Assembly: GCF_048565625.1 (NCBI RefSeq)
Contig: NZ_JBLZUR010000002.1
Coordinates: 3,286,001-3,350,000, forward strand
Direction of reading: 5' to 3'
Length of the DNA stretch: 64,000 bases
Source of the DNA: JBLZUR01 sp048565625
Lineage (GTDB): Bacteria > Pseudomonadota > Alphaproteobacteria > Sphingomonadales > Sphingomonadaceae
The first letter of the stretch is position 1. Every line of letters starts with the position of its first letter. Below, in pieces: positions 16,670 to 28,094 of the stretch. The notes under the pieces are model-generated. The model saw only the letters and a list, made by a program, of their open reading frames with translations. It was not told the origin of the DNA and searched no databases. The position numbers were made by a program, and so were the translations under genes.

Positions 16670-18895
16670 GTGATCGTCACGGGCTCTCACGATATGGCCT
16701 TGGTGGCGCTGTCGATCCTCGTTGCGGTCGCGGCGTCCTATACGGCGCTCGACCTGGGCGGGCGGGTGATCGTCACGCGCGGATCGGCACGCCGCCTGTG
16801 GCTGGGGACGGCGGCGGTGGCGATGGGCGGGGGCATCTGGGCGATGCACTTCGTCGCGATGCTGGCGTTCAAAATGCCGGGAATGACCTTCGGCTACGAC
16901 ATTGGCCTGACCCTCGCCTCGCTGGCGATCGCGATCGTGGCGACCGGCTTCGGCTTCTGGATGATGACCGCGACGAGCGGCTTCTGGGCGCTCCTGCCGG
17001 CCGGGCTGTTCATGGGCCTTGGCGTCCTGTCGATGCACTATATGGGCATGGCGGCGATGCGGATGAACGCCGCCCTGTCCTATGATCGGGGCTGGGTGGC
17101 GATTTCCGTAGCCATCGCCATCGCCGCTGCCACCGCCGCCCTGTGGCTGACGACCCGCAACAACCGCGTGTTCGAGCGAGCGGGCGCGGCGGCGGTGATG
17201 GGGTTCGCGATCGCCGGCATGCACTATGCGGGAATGCGCGCCGCGATCTTCACGATGGATCCAGGCGCGCCGATGGGCCGGTACGGACTGGATCAGGGAA
17301 CGCTTGCCTCCGCGGTTGCGGCAACCGCCTTCCTCATCTTCTTCCTGGCGCTGGTCGCGGCGATGTTCGACCGCCGTTTCGCGCATCTTGCCGAGCGTGA
17401 GGCGGTCGCCTTGCGGCACAGCGAGGAGCGGTTCCGCTCGCTCTACAGTCGATCGCCGCTCCCCCTCCATTCGCTCGACGCGCAGGGCCGGCTTGAGCAG
17501 GTCAGCAACGCGTGGAGCGATCTGACGGGCTACGCGCCCGCAGAGGTGCTCGGGCGAACCATCGCCGACTTCCTCGCACCCGAAAGTGCGGCGCGTTTCG
17601 AGGACGATCTTCGTGAACTGCTATCCAGCGGTTCGGTGGCGGATCGCGAATACCGGCTGGTCACCCGGGGCGGTGAAGAGCGGATCGTGGTCGCCTCCGC
17701 TCGTGTCGAACATGATGGCGAGGGTAAGTTCCTGCACATCCTAGGGGGTTTCTCCGACGTGACGGAACGGCATCTCGCTGAAGACGCCCTGCGGCAGGCG
17801 CAGAAGATGGAGGCGATCGGCCATCTCACCGGCGGTGTCGCGCATGACTTCAACAACCTGCTGGCGGTGGTGATCGGCAGTCTCGACCTCCTCCGCCGCC
17901 GCCTGCCGGAGGAGCCGGCCGTGCAGCGTCTTCTCGACAATGCCATGAACGGGGCGCAGCGCGGGGCGATGCTGACGCAGCGCCTCCTCGCCTTTGCGCG
18001 GCGGCAGGACCTCCGGCCTGCGGCGGTCGATCTGGCCCGATTGGTCGCGGGAATGACCGACCTCCTGCGCAGCTCCATCGGCCCGCAGATCGCGATCGAG
18101 ACCAGCTTTCCGGCCGCCCTGCCGATGGCAAAGGTCGACGCTCACCAATTGGAACTTGCGATCCTGAACCTCGCCGTCAACGCCCGCGATGCGATGCCCG
18201 GCGGCGGCAGGCTGACGATCTCGGCCGACGAGGAAAGCGTGCGCGGTGACACGGACGGCCTTGTCGCCGGAAACTATCTTCGCCTGAAGGTCGCCGACAC
18301 TGGCGAGGGCATGGATGCCGCCACCCTTGCACGGGCGGAGGAGCCGTTCTTCACCACGAAGGGGGTCGGCAAGGGAACCGGCCTGGGTCTTCCGATGGTG
18401 CACGGTCTCGCCGCGCAATCGGGCGGACGGTTGCAGCTGAACAGCGTGAAGAGGGAGGGGACGACCGCCACCCTCTGGCTGCCGGTCGCGCCCGATCATC
18501 TGGCCAGCGTGCCGGAAGGCGCGGCGGAGGCTCACCTGCTTGCGCCGGCCGGGACGCGATCGATCCTGCTGGTCGATGATGATCCGATGGTGCTGGATAG
18601 CACCGCCGCGGTCATCGAGGCGCTCGGCCATCGCGTCGTCACCGCCGGCTCGGGCGAGGCGGCGATGATTGCGGTCGAGGGCGATACCGAGATCGACTTG
18701 GTCCTGACCGATCATCTGATGCCCGGCATGACCGGAGCGGAGGTCGCATCGCGGATCGCCGCGCGGCGTCCCGATCTGACGGTCCTTCTGATGACCGGCT
18801 TCGCCGATCTCGATGGGGACCGCATAAGCCGCCCCGTGCTCCGCAAGCCGTTCACGCAGGAAGCGCTCGACGCCGCGATCCGGCGCGCTGGCTAG
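16670..18895 (+). CDS. MHYT-PAS hybrid sensor histidine kinase with receiver domain
   Basis: A 741-residue protein. Residues 1-240 are seven membrane segments with three MHYT motifs (MHFVAM 59-64, MHYMGM 122-127, MHYAGM 184-189), proposed to sense O2, CO or NO through copper. A PAS domain covers about 250-370, and HisKA with the phospho-His H392 (GGVAHDFNN). HATPase motifs follow (NLAVNARDAMPGGG, DTGEGM, GKGTGLGL). A C-terminal receiver has acceptor Asp681 (LTDHLMPGM) and the conserved Lys (LRKPF). It starts with GTG. Its stop overlaps the stop of the convergent diguanylate cyclase gene. Confidence 0.95.
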   Translation: MIVTGSHDMALVALSILVAVAASYTALDLGGRVIVTRGSARRLWLGTAAVAMGGGIWAMHFVAMLAFKMPGMTFGYDIGLTLASLAIAIVATGFGFWMMTATSGFWALLPAGLFMGLGVLSMHYMGMAAMRMNAALSYDRGWVAISVAIAIAAATAALWLTTRNNRVFERAGAAAVMGFAIAGMHYAGMRAAIFTMDPGAPMGRYGLDQGTLASAVAATAFLIFFLALVAAMFDRRFAHLAEREAVALRHSEERFRSLYSRSPLPLHSLDAQGRLEQVSNAWSDLTGYAPAEVLGRTIADFLAPESAARFEDDLRELLSSGSVADREYRLVTRGGEERIVVASARVEHDGEGKFLHILGGFSDVTERHLAEDALRQAQKMEAIGHLTGGVAHDFNNLLAVVIGSLDLLRRRLPEEPAVQRLLDNAMNGAQRGAMLTQRLLAFARRQDLRPAAVDLARLVAGMTDLLRSSIGPQIAIETSFPAALPMAKVDAHQLELAILNLAVNARDAMPGGGRLTISADEESVRGDTDGLVAGNYLRLKVADTGEGMDAATLARAEEPFFTTKGVGKGTGLGLPMVHGLAAQSGGRLQLNSVKREGTTATLWLPVAPDHLASVPEGAAEAHLLAPAGTRSILLVDDDPMVLDSTAAVIEALGHRVVTAGSGEAAMIAVEGDTEIDLVLTDHLMPGMTGAEVASRIAARRPDLTVLLMTGFADLDGDRISRPVLRKPFTQEALDAAIRRAG

Positions 18896-20151
18896 GCCGT
18901 GCCTTCCGCCTTGTGCGCGCGCTTCGCCGCGAACATCGCGCTGTCCGCTTCCATGATCAACTCGGACGCGCTGGTCGCGCCGAGCGGAACGCGCGATACG
19001 ATCCCGAAGCTCGCGCGGATCCGCCAGCTGTCTGCGTGCCCCAGGCGAGAGACCGCCGCCTTCATCCGTTCCACGGCCCGCTGAGCCTGCAGCGCGTCCA
19101 CGCCGGGGAGCACCAGCACGAACTCGTCCCCGCCGATCCGCGCGATGAGGTCGGTGGGCCGGGTCGCCTCCGTCAGGGCCCGTGCAACCTCGGTCAGGCA
19201 GGCATCGCCTTCGGCGTGCCCGAACACGTCGTTGACGTCCTTGAAGTCGTCGAGATCGACGTAAATCACCGCGACGGGGCCGTTCTGCCGGGCGGCGCGG
19301 GCGATCTCCGCATCGGCATCGTTCATCAGTCCGCGCCGGTTCAGCAAGCCTGTCAACGGGTCGCGGGTTGCTTCCGAATAGGCACGCTTCATGACCGAAA
19401 GGTCTTCGATCGCCGCGACGATTATGTCCGACGAACCGTTGGTTCCGTGAAGAAGCGACGCGGTGAGATTGGTCCAGACGGTTTCACCGTCCGACCGAAC
19501 ATATCGCTTCTCCATGGAGAAGTTGCCCCCTCCTTCGGAGAGCAGGCGCTCCAGATGCACTATGTCGTCGGCGAGGTCATCCGGATGTGTGACGCGTTGG
19601 AACCCGTCGGCCAGCAGATCTTCGCGAGAATGCCCCATGATCTGGGCGAACCGCTCGTTGACGCGGAGGAACCGGCCTGTTGCATCGACATGAGCAATGC
19701 CCACCGGCGCGACCTCGAAAGTTGTGGCAAAGAGGCGGGCCGCCTCCGCCGCTTCACGTTGAAGCCTATCGCGCCGAACTTCACTGATCGCAGTCGCGAC
19801 GTGCGCTGCGGCGAGATCAACCGTAATGGCGACGTAAGGATCATTCGCCAGCGACTCCGGTCCGTGCAGCGTGACCACGCCAACGGTGTCGCCTTCCAGA
19901 TAGACTGGGGCGGTGGCCGCAATTTCGAAGGGCACGGCCTTGCGGTAGCGGTGATCAACCCGGCATTGGAGATCCGGCCCGGAGATGTGCAGCCCGACGC
20001 CCCAAGCATCGGGAACGAGCCGGACAATATCGGCGACCACGGCGTCTCCAAGCGCCTCGGGCGTGAGGCGACCTTCCGCCAGCACTGCGGGCAGGGCCTC
20101 GAAGCGTTCCGGCCCTGGTTCACCAGGTAAGTCTGGATCCGTCATGGACAT
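18892..20151 (-). CDS. PAS-domain diguanylate cyclase (GGDEF)
   Basis: This 419-residue soluble protein has an N-terminal GAF-like region (about 20-120), a PAS/PAC domain (about 130-260) and a C-terminal GGDEF domain with intact GGDEF at 340-344. An RxxD inhibitory site (RPTD) sits five residues before it, so it should make cyclic di-GMP under product feedback. No EAL domain. Start ATG 20151 is chosen; ATG 20145 is an alternative. The convergent kinase gene ends within the same CTAG, so the pair may be functionally linked, but they are on opposite strands. Confidence 0.93.
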   Translation of the reverse strand: MSMTDPDLPGEPGPERFEALPAVLAEGRLTPEALGDAVVADIVRLVPDAWGVGLHISGPDLQCRVDHRYRKAVPFEIAATAPVYLEGDTVGVVTLHGPESLANDPYVAITVDLAAAHVATAISEVRRDRLQREAAEAARLFATTFEVAPVGIAHVDATGRFLRVNERFAQIMGHSREDLLADGFQRVTHPDDLADDIVHLERLLSEGGGNFSMEKRYVRSDGETVWTNLTASLLHGTNGSSDIIVAAIEDLSVMKRAYSEATRDPLTGLLNRRGLMNDADAEIARAARQNGPVAVIYVDLDDFKDVNDVFGHAEGDACLTEVARALTEATRPTDLIARIGGDEFVLVLPGVDALQAQRAVERMKAAVSRLGHADSWRIRASFGIVSRVPLGATSASELIMEADSAMFAAKRAHKAEGTA

Positions 20152-20329
20152 CAAAGCGGGCGGCCTGATCGTTAGGTGGGGGCGCGGGCGCTGGTGAACG
20201 CAGTATCGGGAAATTGGTTCTGCAATGCAACATTTCCGCAGACTCGCGCCGCGCCCACTTCACCGGGACGAATGCATGCGGCGCTTAAGGGGATGTTTTT
20301 CCGCGGCCGTCCGCTAATGGCTCAGCGGC

Positions 20330-22870
20330 ATGCCAGCACCCGAGCCTAGCCCGGCTTCCAGCCCCGTTCCCGTCGCACCGACGATGAAGGAGCTGGCCGC
20401 TCGCCTGAACGCGGATGTTCTGCCGCTCGCGCAAGCGCGCCTGGATGCGCTCGGCGAAGAGGAATCCGGGTTCTACAATTTCTACGCTGCCCGTATTCGG
20501 GACGGCAGCCTGTTCGCCTCCTATGAGGTCGAACTGGCCGAGGCGATTCTGGCCTTGCCGGACGTCCCGGCCGTTGTGCACGAGGTGGGCGGCGGTCTCG
20601 GCACCCTGTCCTGGCTTCTAGCGGCGGCGGGGTTGGATGTTCTGTGCATGGAGCACGATCGCCGCAGGATTGAAGCAGCCGCCGCACTGCTCGATGGCAT
20701 TGCCGATCGCTGGCCGGATCTTGTGGCGCGATGCCGGCTGGTGCGGTCGAGCTTCCCGGATGCGGAGCTCGACCCGGCGGGCGCGACACTCGTCATAACC
20801 AACCTTATCTACACCACGACGCCCGCCAAGCGCGCGAGCCTTGTCGCGGCGATCGCCCGGTATCCGCAGGCTATCGTCGACATCGACCGCTTCTGCGAAC
20901 CCGCCCGCAACGAAGCCGAGCGGGCCGCCGTCCTCGCGCAGTTCACCGGGGCGGGGATGCCTACCGAGCCATTCTTGGAGGTCGGCAAGAGCGCGAACCT
21001 GCATCGTATGGCGGGGCGCGCCCGGATCGGGGCGGTGCGGACCGGCGGCTCGCCCATCGTGCCGGATCATGGCGAGATTCTGAGGCGCCGTGGCGTCGAC
21101 CGGATCGTCTACTTCCACACCGACCATTTCGAGCCCTGGCGCGACGACCCCGGGCTCACGGGAGCGGATGCATTTGCGGCCAGCCTGGATCGCGTGGTCC
21201 GCTATTCGGAGCGGGTAAGCGAGCGGTACTACGCACGGCGCCTGACGCTGCACTATCTGCCGAAGCTCGCCTTTCAAGGGCGCGGCGACATGGCGTCGAT
21301 GCTCCACGTCGAGGGCGATGGCATCGGTATCATCAGGCGCACGGCGGAACAGGATGCTGCAGCGGCCGCCGCCTTCGCGGCGATGGACCCGCGACAGGAT
21401 TTCGACCTGCAGGTCCATTTCCATCACGAAGCGCTGACGTACAACACGCACTATGCCCAACGTAAGTCGTTGCGCCGGCACCACCGGGAGAACGACGTGG
21501 CGGTCAACCGCCTGCGCTTCGACCTGGGACTGGCGGAATGTCTGAGGCGTGTTCGGAACGATACCGGGCGGGCCTTGCCGCAATGGTTCTTCGTCCACGG
21601 CGTCTGGGCGCTGAACGCCTCCGATCCGGAGGTCTGCTCGATCACCGACGAGATCTCGCGCTTGAAGGCGGCAGGTGGCCTCGGCGACTTCACGTTCCCG
21701 GCAGGTCGCCCGCATTGCGATCCGTCATTCGATCGTCCCGCGCTCGTCCGCCCCTTCGACGCGGTGAAGTGCTATGCGCGCGATCGGGCCGACCCCCGTG
21801 CGCCCGGCACGATCGATCCAGCCGATCGCTTCTTCATCTGGTCCTCGCGTGTGTCGCATGGAGACTGCTCGCTCGACTTCTTCTCGGAAGGGGTCGCCGC
21901 GAACTTCCGGAACATCGACGCCTGGGCCTCGCGCCTGCTGCTGAATGGCTATCAGCGCGGATCGACCTTGTACGTGAAGACGCACGCCCATTCGGTCTTT
22001 CCCTTCTACTTCACCGAGGAGTCGGGAAGACCCGCCGGCATGTTCCCGCACGAGCGGGACGAGGTCGCGCGGCTGATCGAGTGCTTCGAGGATGCGGCGG
22101 CGGCGGTCGGCGGCCATGTCGCCTATCTGCAAGCGAGCGAGGTCTATGCCGAGCTGATGCGACCGCCGGAGCCGCAGGCGGTCGACGGATATGTCGAAAC
22201 GAGCCTCACCTTCCCGCGCGCGGCAATCGACCGCGCGGATGCGACGGGGCTCACCGTCCTGCGCGAGCGGATCGCGGGGACGGGAGCGGAAGCGGCGGCG
22301 CTGGCCGGCCATTACGAGATGCTCGTCGCGCGTGAGCGGATCATTTTGCCCGCCGAGATCGAGATCGCCAATCTCGTGGAGCGGATGGTGCCGCGCGACA
22401 TGACCATCGTCCATCACCGGAGCGCCGCCGGCATCCTGTCGAACGCGCTCGCGTCCGGCGGGCGTCGGGTGCGATCGGTCGAGCGATCACGCAAGCGGGT
22501 GGAGGTCCAGCAGGAGATCGCCCGACGGCTCGGCTCAAGGCTCCACGTCAGCCATGGCAGGCTGGAGGCGCTGAAGCCGGGCGTGTTGCGCGGCCGAGCG
22601 TTGCTTCTCGTCGACGCGGGTTCGCCATTGGATACCGTCCAGATGGATGCGGTGATCAGCAGCTTCGACACGGCCGATCTGGTGATCCTCGACGTGCTGC
22701 GTTTCGGTGGGCGGCGGCAGGCGGCGGAGATCGGTCCGATCGTGGCGCGGCTGAAAAGCGTCGACGGCCGGCCCGCCGAGCCGATCCTCGACCTTGGTGA
22801 TGACGGCAAGTTCTACCTGATCGACAACCGCTCGGTGAAGCGGCCGTGGTGGTGGCGCCTGTTCCGATAG
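20330..22870 (+). CDS. Unrecognised 846-residue protein: methyltransferase-like / His-rich core / second Rossmann-like domain
   Basis: I do not recognise this as a named family. Residues about 45-235 look like a class I SAM-methyltransferase fold: glycine loop HEVGGGLGT (84-92), acidic MEHD (107-110), then LVITNLIYT (154-162). The middle, about 250-610, is rich in clustered His/Asp (FHTDHFEPW 262-270, VHFHHE 362-367, PHCD 461-464, KTHAHS 550-555), like metal-dependent polysaccharide-deacetylase or TIM-barrel hydrolases. Residues about 680-800 form a second Rossmann-like unit (MTIVHHRSAAGILSNAL, RALLLVDAG, LVILDVL). No signal peptide or membrane segment is seen. It stands alone upstream of the rpsL promoter. 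Sugar or cell-surface modification is a guess. Confidence 0.85.
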   Translation: MPAPEPSPASSPVPVAPTMKELAARLNADVLPLAQARLDALGEEESGFYNFYAARIRDGSLFASYEVELAEAILALPDVPAVVHEVGGGLGTLSWLLAAAGLDVLCMEHDRRRIEAAAALLDGIADRWPDLVARCRLVRSSFPDAELDPAGATLVITNLIYTTTPAKRASLVAAIARYPQAIVDIDRFCEPARNEAERAAVLAQFTGAGMPTEPFLEVGKSANLHRMAGRARIGAVRTGGSPIVPDHGEILRRRGVDRIVYFHTDHFEPWRDDPGLTGADAFAASLDRVVRYSERVSERYYARRLTLHYLPKLAFQGRGDMASMLHVEGDGIGIIRRTAEQDAAAAAAFAAMDPRQDFDLQVHFHHEALTYNTHYAQRKSLRRHHRENDVAVNRLRFDLGLAECLRRVRNDTGRALPQWFFVHGVWALNASDPEVCSITDEISRLKAAGGLGDFTFPAGRPHCDPSFDRPALVRPFDAVKCYARDRADPRAPGTIDPADRFFIWSSRVSHGDCSLDFFSEGVAANFRNIDAWASRLLLNGYQRGSTLYVKTHAHSVFPFYFTEESGRPAGMFPHERDEVARLIECFEDAAAAVGGHVAYLQASEVYAELMRPPEPQAVDGYVETSLTFPRAAIDRADATGLTVLRERIAGTGAEAAALAGHYEMLVARERIILPAEIEIANLVERMVPRDMTIVHHRSAAGILSNALASGGRRVRSVERSRKRVEVQQEIARRLGSRLHVSHGRLEALKPGVLRGRALLLVDAGSPLDTVQMDAVISSFDTADLVILDVLRFGGRRQAAEIGPIVARLKSVDGRPAEPILDLGDDGKFYLIDNRSVKRPWWWRLFR

Positions 22871-22879
22871 GGCCCGTGG

Positions 22880-22908
22880 TTGACCCTTCGGGGCCTGCCG
22901 CGTATAGG
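22880..22908 (+). promoter_or_regulatory. Strong sigma-70 type promoter of the str operon
   Basis: TTGACC (22880-22885), a 17-bp spacer and TATAGG (22903-22908) form a near-consensus promoter right after the 846-residue gene. Transcription would start near 22915 and give a leader of about 140 nt before rpsL. Confidence 0.65.
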
Positions 22909-22976
22909 CCCGCTCCGTTCGCCATCCGGTGATTCCCGGCTGGCAAGCGCTTGAACATTGCGGCGTGCATTCGTTT

Positions 22977-23015
22977 GGGGCCTGACAGCACATGCTGCCG
23001 GGGCCTTTTCGTTTT
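22977..23015 (+). terminator. Terminator-like hairpin in the rpsL leader (possible attenuator)
   Basis: GGCC-TGACAGCA (from 22979) pairs imperfectly with TGCTGCCG-GGGCC (to 23005) and is followed by TTTTCGTTTT (23006-23015). It lies between the promoter at 22880 and rpsL, so it would attenuate the str operon rather than end an upstream gene. Confidence 0.5.
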
Positions 23016-23054
23016 CCGGACGATCGCAAAGTAACTGGATAGGTGAAGAGTTTC

Positions 23055-23426
23055 ATGCCGACGATTAATCAGCTGATCCGCAAGGGTCGCGAGTTGCAGA
23101 AGGCCAAGTCGAAGGTCCCTGCGATGGAGAAGAACCCGCAGAAGCGCGGCGTTTGCACCCGCGTCTACACCACGACCCCGAAGAAGCCGAACTCGGCGCT
23201 GCGCAAGGTGGCCAAGGTCCGCCTGACGAACAGCCGCGAAGTGATCAGCTACATCCCGGGCGAGGGCCACAACCTGCAGGAGCACTCGGTGGTGCTGATC
23301 CGTGGCGGCCGCGTGCGCGACTTGCCGGGTGTGCGTTACCACGTCCTTCGCGGCGTGCTCGACACGCAGGGCGTGAAGAACCGCAAGCAGTCCCGTTCCA
23401 AGTACGGCGCGAAGCGTCCCAAGTAA
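23055..23426 (+). CDS. rpsL: 30S ribosomal protein S12, with Arg88
   Basis: S12 (uS12) sits at the decoding centre and is the classic streptomycin-resistance protein. The 123 residues include the conserved TTTPKKPNSALR with Lys43 intact. At residue 88 it reads GGRVRDLPGVRY, so Arg replaces the usual Lys; K88R (K87R in E. coli mature numbering) is a known streptomycin-resistance change. The ATG at 23055 is preferred over an in-frame GTG at 23043; GGTGAAGAG serves as ribosome-binding site. First gene of the str operon. Confidence 0.98.
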   Translation: MPTINQLIRKGRELQKAKSKVPAMEKNPQKRGVCTRVYTTTPKKPNSALRKVAKVRLTNSREVISYIPGEGHNLQEHSVVLIRGGRVRDLPGVRYHVLRGVLDTQGVKNRKQSRSKYGAKRPK

Positions 23427-23489
23427 TCATAGCCAGAGTAAGCGCCGGACAGGTTCCGGGTTCGCTGAAGATCCAGAAGGAATTTTGAG

Positions 23490-23960
23490 ATGGCTCGTCG
23501 TCGTCGTCCCGAGAAGCGCGAAATCCTCCCCGATCCGAAGTTCGGGGATGAGGTGCTCTCCAAGTTCATGAACTCCGTCATGCTCGACGGTAAGAAGTCG
23601 GTCGCGGAAGGCATCGTCTACGGTGCGCTCGAAACCGTCGAGACCCGCGCCAAGCGCGATCCGCTGCAGGTGTTCCACGACGCGCTGAACAACATCAAGC
23701 CGGGCATCGAGGTCCGCAGCCGCCGTGTCGGCGGTGCGACCTACCAGGTCCCCGTCGAGGTGCGTCCTGAGCGTTCGCAGGCGCTGGCGATCCGCTGGCT
23801 GATCTCGGCCGCGCGCGCCCGTTCGGAGCACACCATGGCCGGCCGCCTGTCGGGCGAGCTGATGGATGCCGCCAACAACCGCGGCAACGCGGTGAAGAAG
23901 CGCGAGGACACGCACCGCATGGCGGAAGCGAACCGCGCCTTCTCCCACTACCGCTGGTAA
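23490..23960 (+). CDS. rpsG: 30S ribosomal protein S7
   Basis: S7 (uS7) nucleates folding of the 3' domain of 16S rRNA and lies at the E site. The 156-residue protein is full length: MARRRRPEKREILPDPKFGDEVLSKF at the start (cited in part), VRSRRVGGATYQVPVEV and AEANRAFSHYRW at the end. The gene follows rpsL by 63 bp in the str operon; S7 represses this operon in E. coli. Confidence 0.98.
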   Translation: MARRRRPEKREILPDPKFGDEVLSKFMNSVMLDGKKSVAEGIVYGALETVETRAKRDPLQVFHDALNNIKPGIEVRSRRVGGATYQVPVEVRPERSQALAIRWLISAARARSEHTMAGRLSGELMDAANNRGNAVKKREDTHRMAEANRAFSHYRW

Positions 23961-23991
23961 AGCTGGCGGTCGAACTCTTCGTACCTATATC

Positions 23992-24019
23992 TGGGGAGCC
24001 GGCGCCCGCCTGCTCCCCA
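23992..24019 (+). other. Hairpin between rpsG and fusA
   Basis: TGGGGAG (23992-23998) and CTCCCCA (24013-24019) form a perfect 7-bp stem with a 14-nt loop, without a T-run. It lies 20 bp before the fusA start, where it could influence fusA translation or mRNA stability. Confidence 0.4.
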
Positions 24020-24038
24020 CATTGCTAAGGAAGTCGTC

Positions 24039-26135
<2,097 letters not shown>

Positions 26136-26213
26136 GCGAAAAAAACTGCTATGGGCGCGCAGCTTTGGCGGCGCGCCCGCCAACTCCACAGATTCGAAGC
26201 AAGGTAGGAAACC

Positions 26214-27404
<1,191 letters not shown>

Positions 27405-27417
27405 TCTGTTGCGTTTG

Positions 27418-27454
27418 CCGGCCGGCTCTCATAGGGAGCCGGCCGGTATTTTTT
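27418..27454 (+). terminator. Rho-independent terminator after tuf
   Basis: CCGGCCGGCTC (27418-27428) and GAGCCGGCCGG (27436-27446) form a perfect 11-bp stem with a 7-nt loop, followed by TATTTTTT. It separates the str and S10 transcripts. Confidence 0.9.
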
Positions 27455-27510
27455 CGTCCCGCGTAGGCGGCTTGGCCGTTGGGACTGGCTCTTTCTAATC
27501 GGTGCAGGAC

Positions 27511-27822
27511 ATGGACACGCAGAATATCCGTATTCGTCTGAAGGCGTTCGATCATCGAGTGCTCGATCAGGCGACCGGCGACATCGCCGACACCGCCCGC
27601 CGTACCGGCGCGCTCATTCGCGGTCCCATCCCGCTCCCCACCCGCATCGAGAAGTTCACCGTGAACCGCGGGCCCCACATCGACAAGAAGTCGCGCGAGC
27701 AGTTCGAGGTGCGCACCTACAAGCGCCTCCTGGACATCGTGCAGCCGACCCCGCAAACCGTCGACGCGCTGATGAAGCTCGATCTTGCCGCGGGTGTTGA
27801 TGTCGAGATCAAACTGGCGTAA
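27511..27822 (+). CDS. rpsJ: 30S ribosomal protein S10 / NusE
   Basis: S10 (uS10) is both a 30S protein and the NusE antitermination factor. The 103 residues are standard (MDTQNIRIRLKAFDHRVLD, GPIPLPTRIEKFTVNRGPH). The ATG at 27511 is used; an in-frame GTG at 27502 would add three residues. It lies after the tuf terminator but, unusually, 272 bp before rplC. Confidence 0.98.
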   Translation: MDTQNIRIRLKAFDHRVLDQATGDIADTARRTGALIRGPIPLPTRIEKFTVNRGPHIDKKSREQFEVRTYKRLLDIVQPTPQTVDALMKLDLAAGVDVEIKLA

Positions 27823-28094
27823 AGGCGCGCCTCACGAGATTCGTTGGCCGTCTTGAGGTGGCCCAGATTTCGATCAGCACAGGCTGAATGAAACAGGTTC
27901 TGCTTCGGCAGGGCGACGGTTGTTGGGATACCGGTCAGCTTCGGCTGACGTCCATGGTCCCCGCCATCCACCTCGGTGGATATCCAGCCCGGGCGGGGGC
28001 TATCGTAGATTGGGTTGGGGCTCCGGTTATCCGGGGCCTTTTTCGTTGGCACGCTCCCCGGAATCCGGGAGCCTCTGTTTGGGAGTGTTGGATC
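27823..28094 (+). promoter_or_regulatory. Structured 272-nt leader between rpsJ and rplC
   Basis: This gap holds no gene. It contains successive hairpins: GTCAGC-TTCG-GCTGAC (27934-27949), ATCCAC-CTCG-GTGGAT (27966-27981), the terminator-like stem at 28019-28043 and GCTCCC...GGGAGC (28053-28072). The series of stable stems, a UUCG loop and a final terminator resembles the S10 leader by which L4 attenuates transcription in E. coli, but placed after rpsJ. Regulation by L4 or L3 is inference. Confidence 0.6.
28019..28043 (+). terminator. Terminator/attenuator hairpin upstream of rplC
   Basis: GGCTCCGG (28019-28026) pairs with CCGGGGCC (28031-28038) over 8 bp with one G-U pair, loop TTAT, followed by TTTTT (28039-28043). 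It lies 51 bp before rplC, inside the S10 cluster. Confidence 0.7.

Noticed and set aside
27888..28094. Extension of rplC upstream to 27888
   Set aside because: The added 69 codons do not resemble L3 and contain the leader hairpins and terminator; MRTGVIAKKMG at 28095 is the family start.
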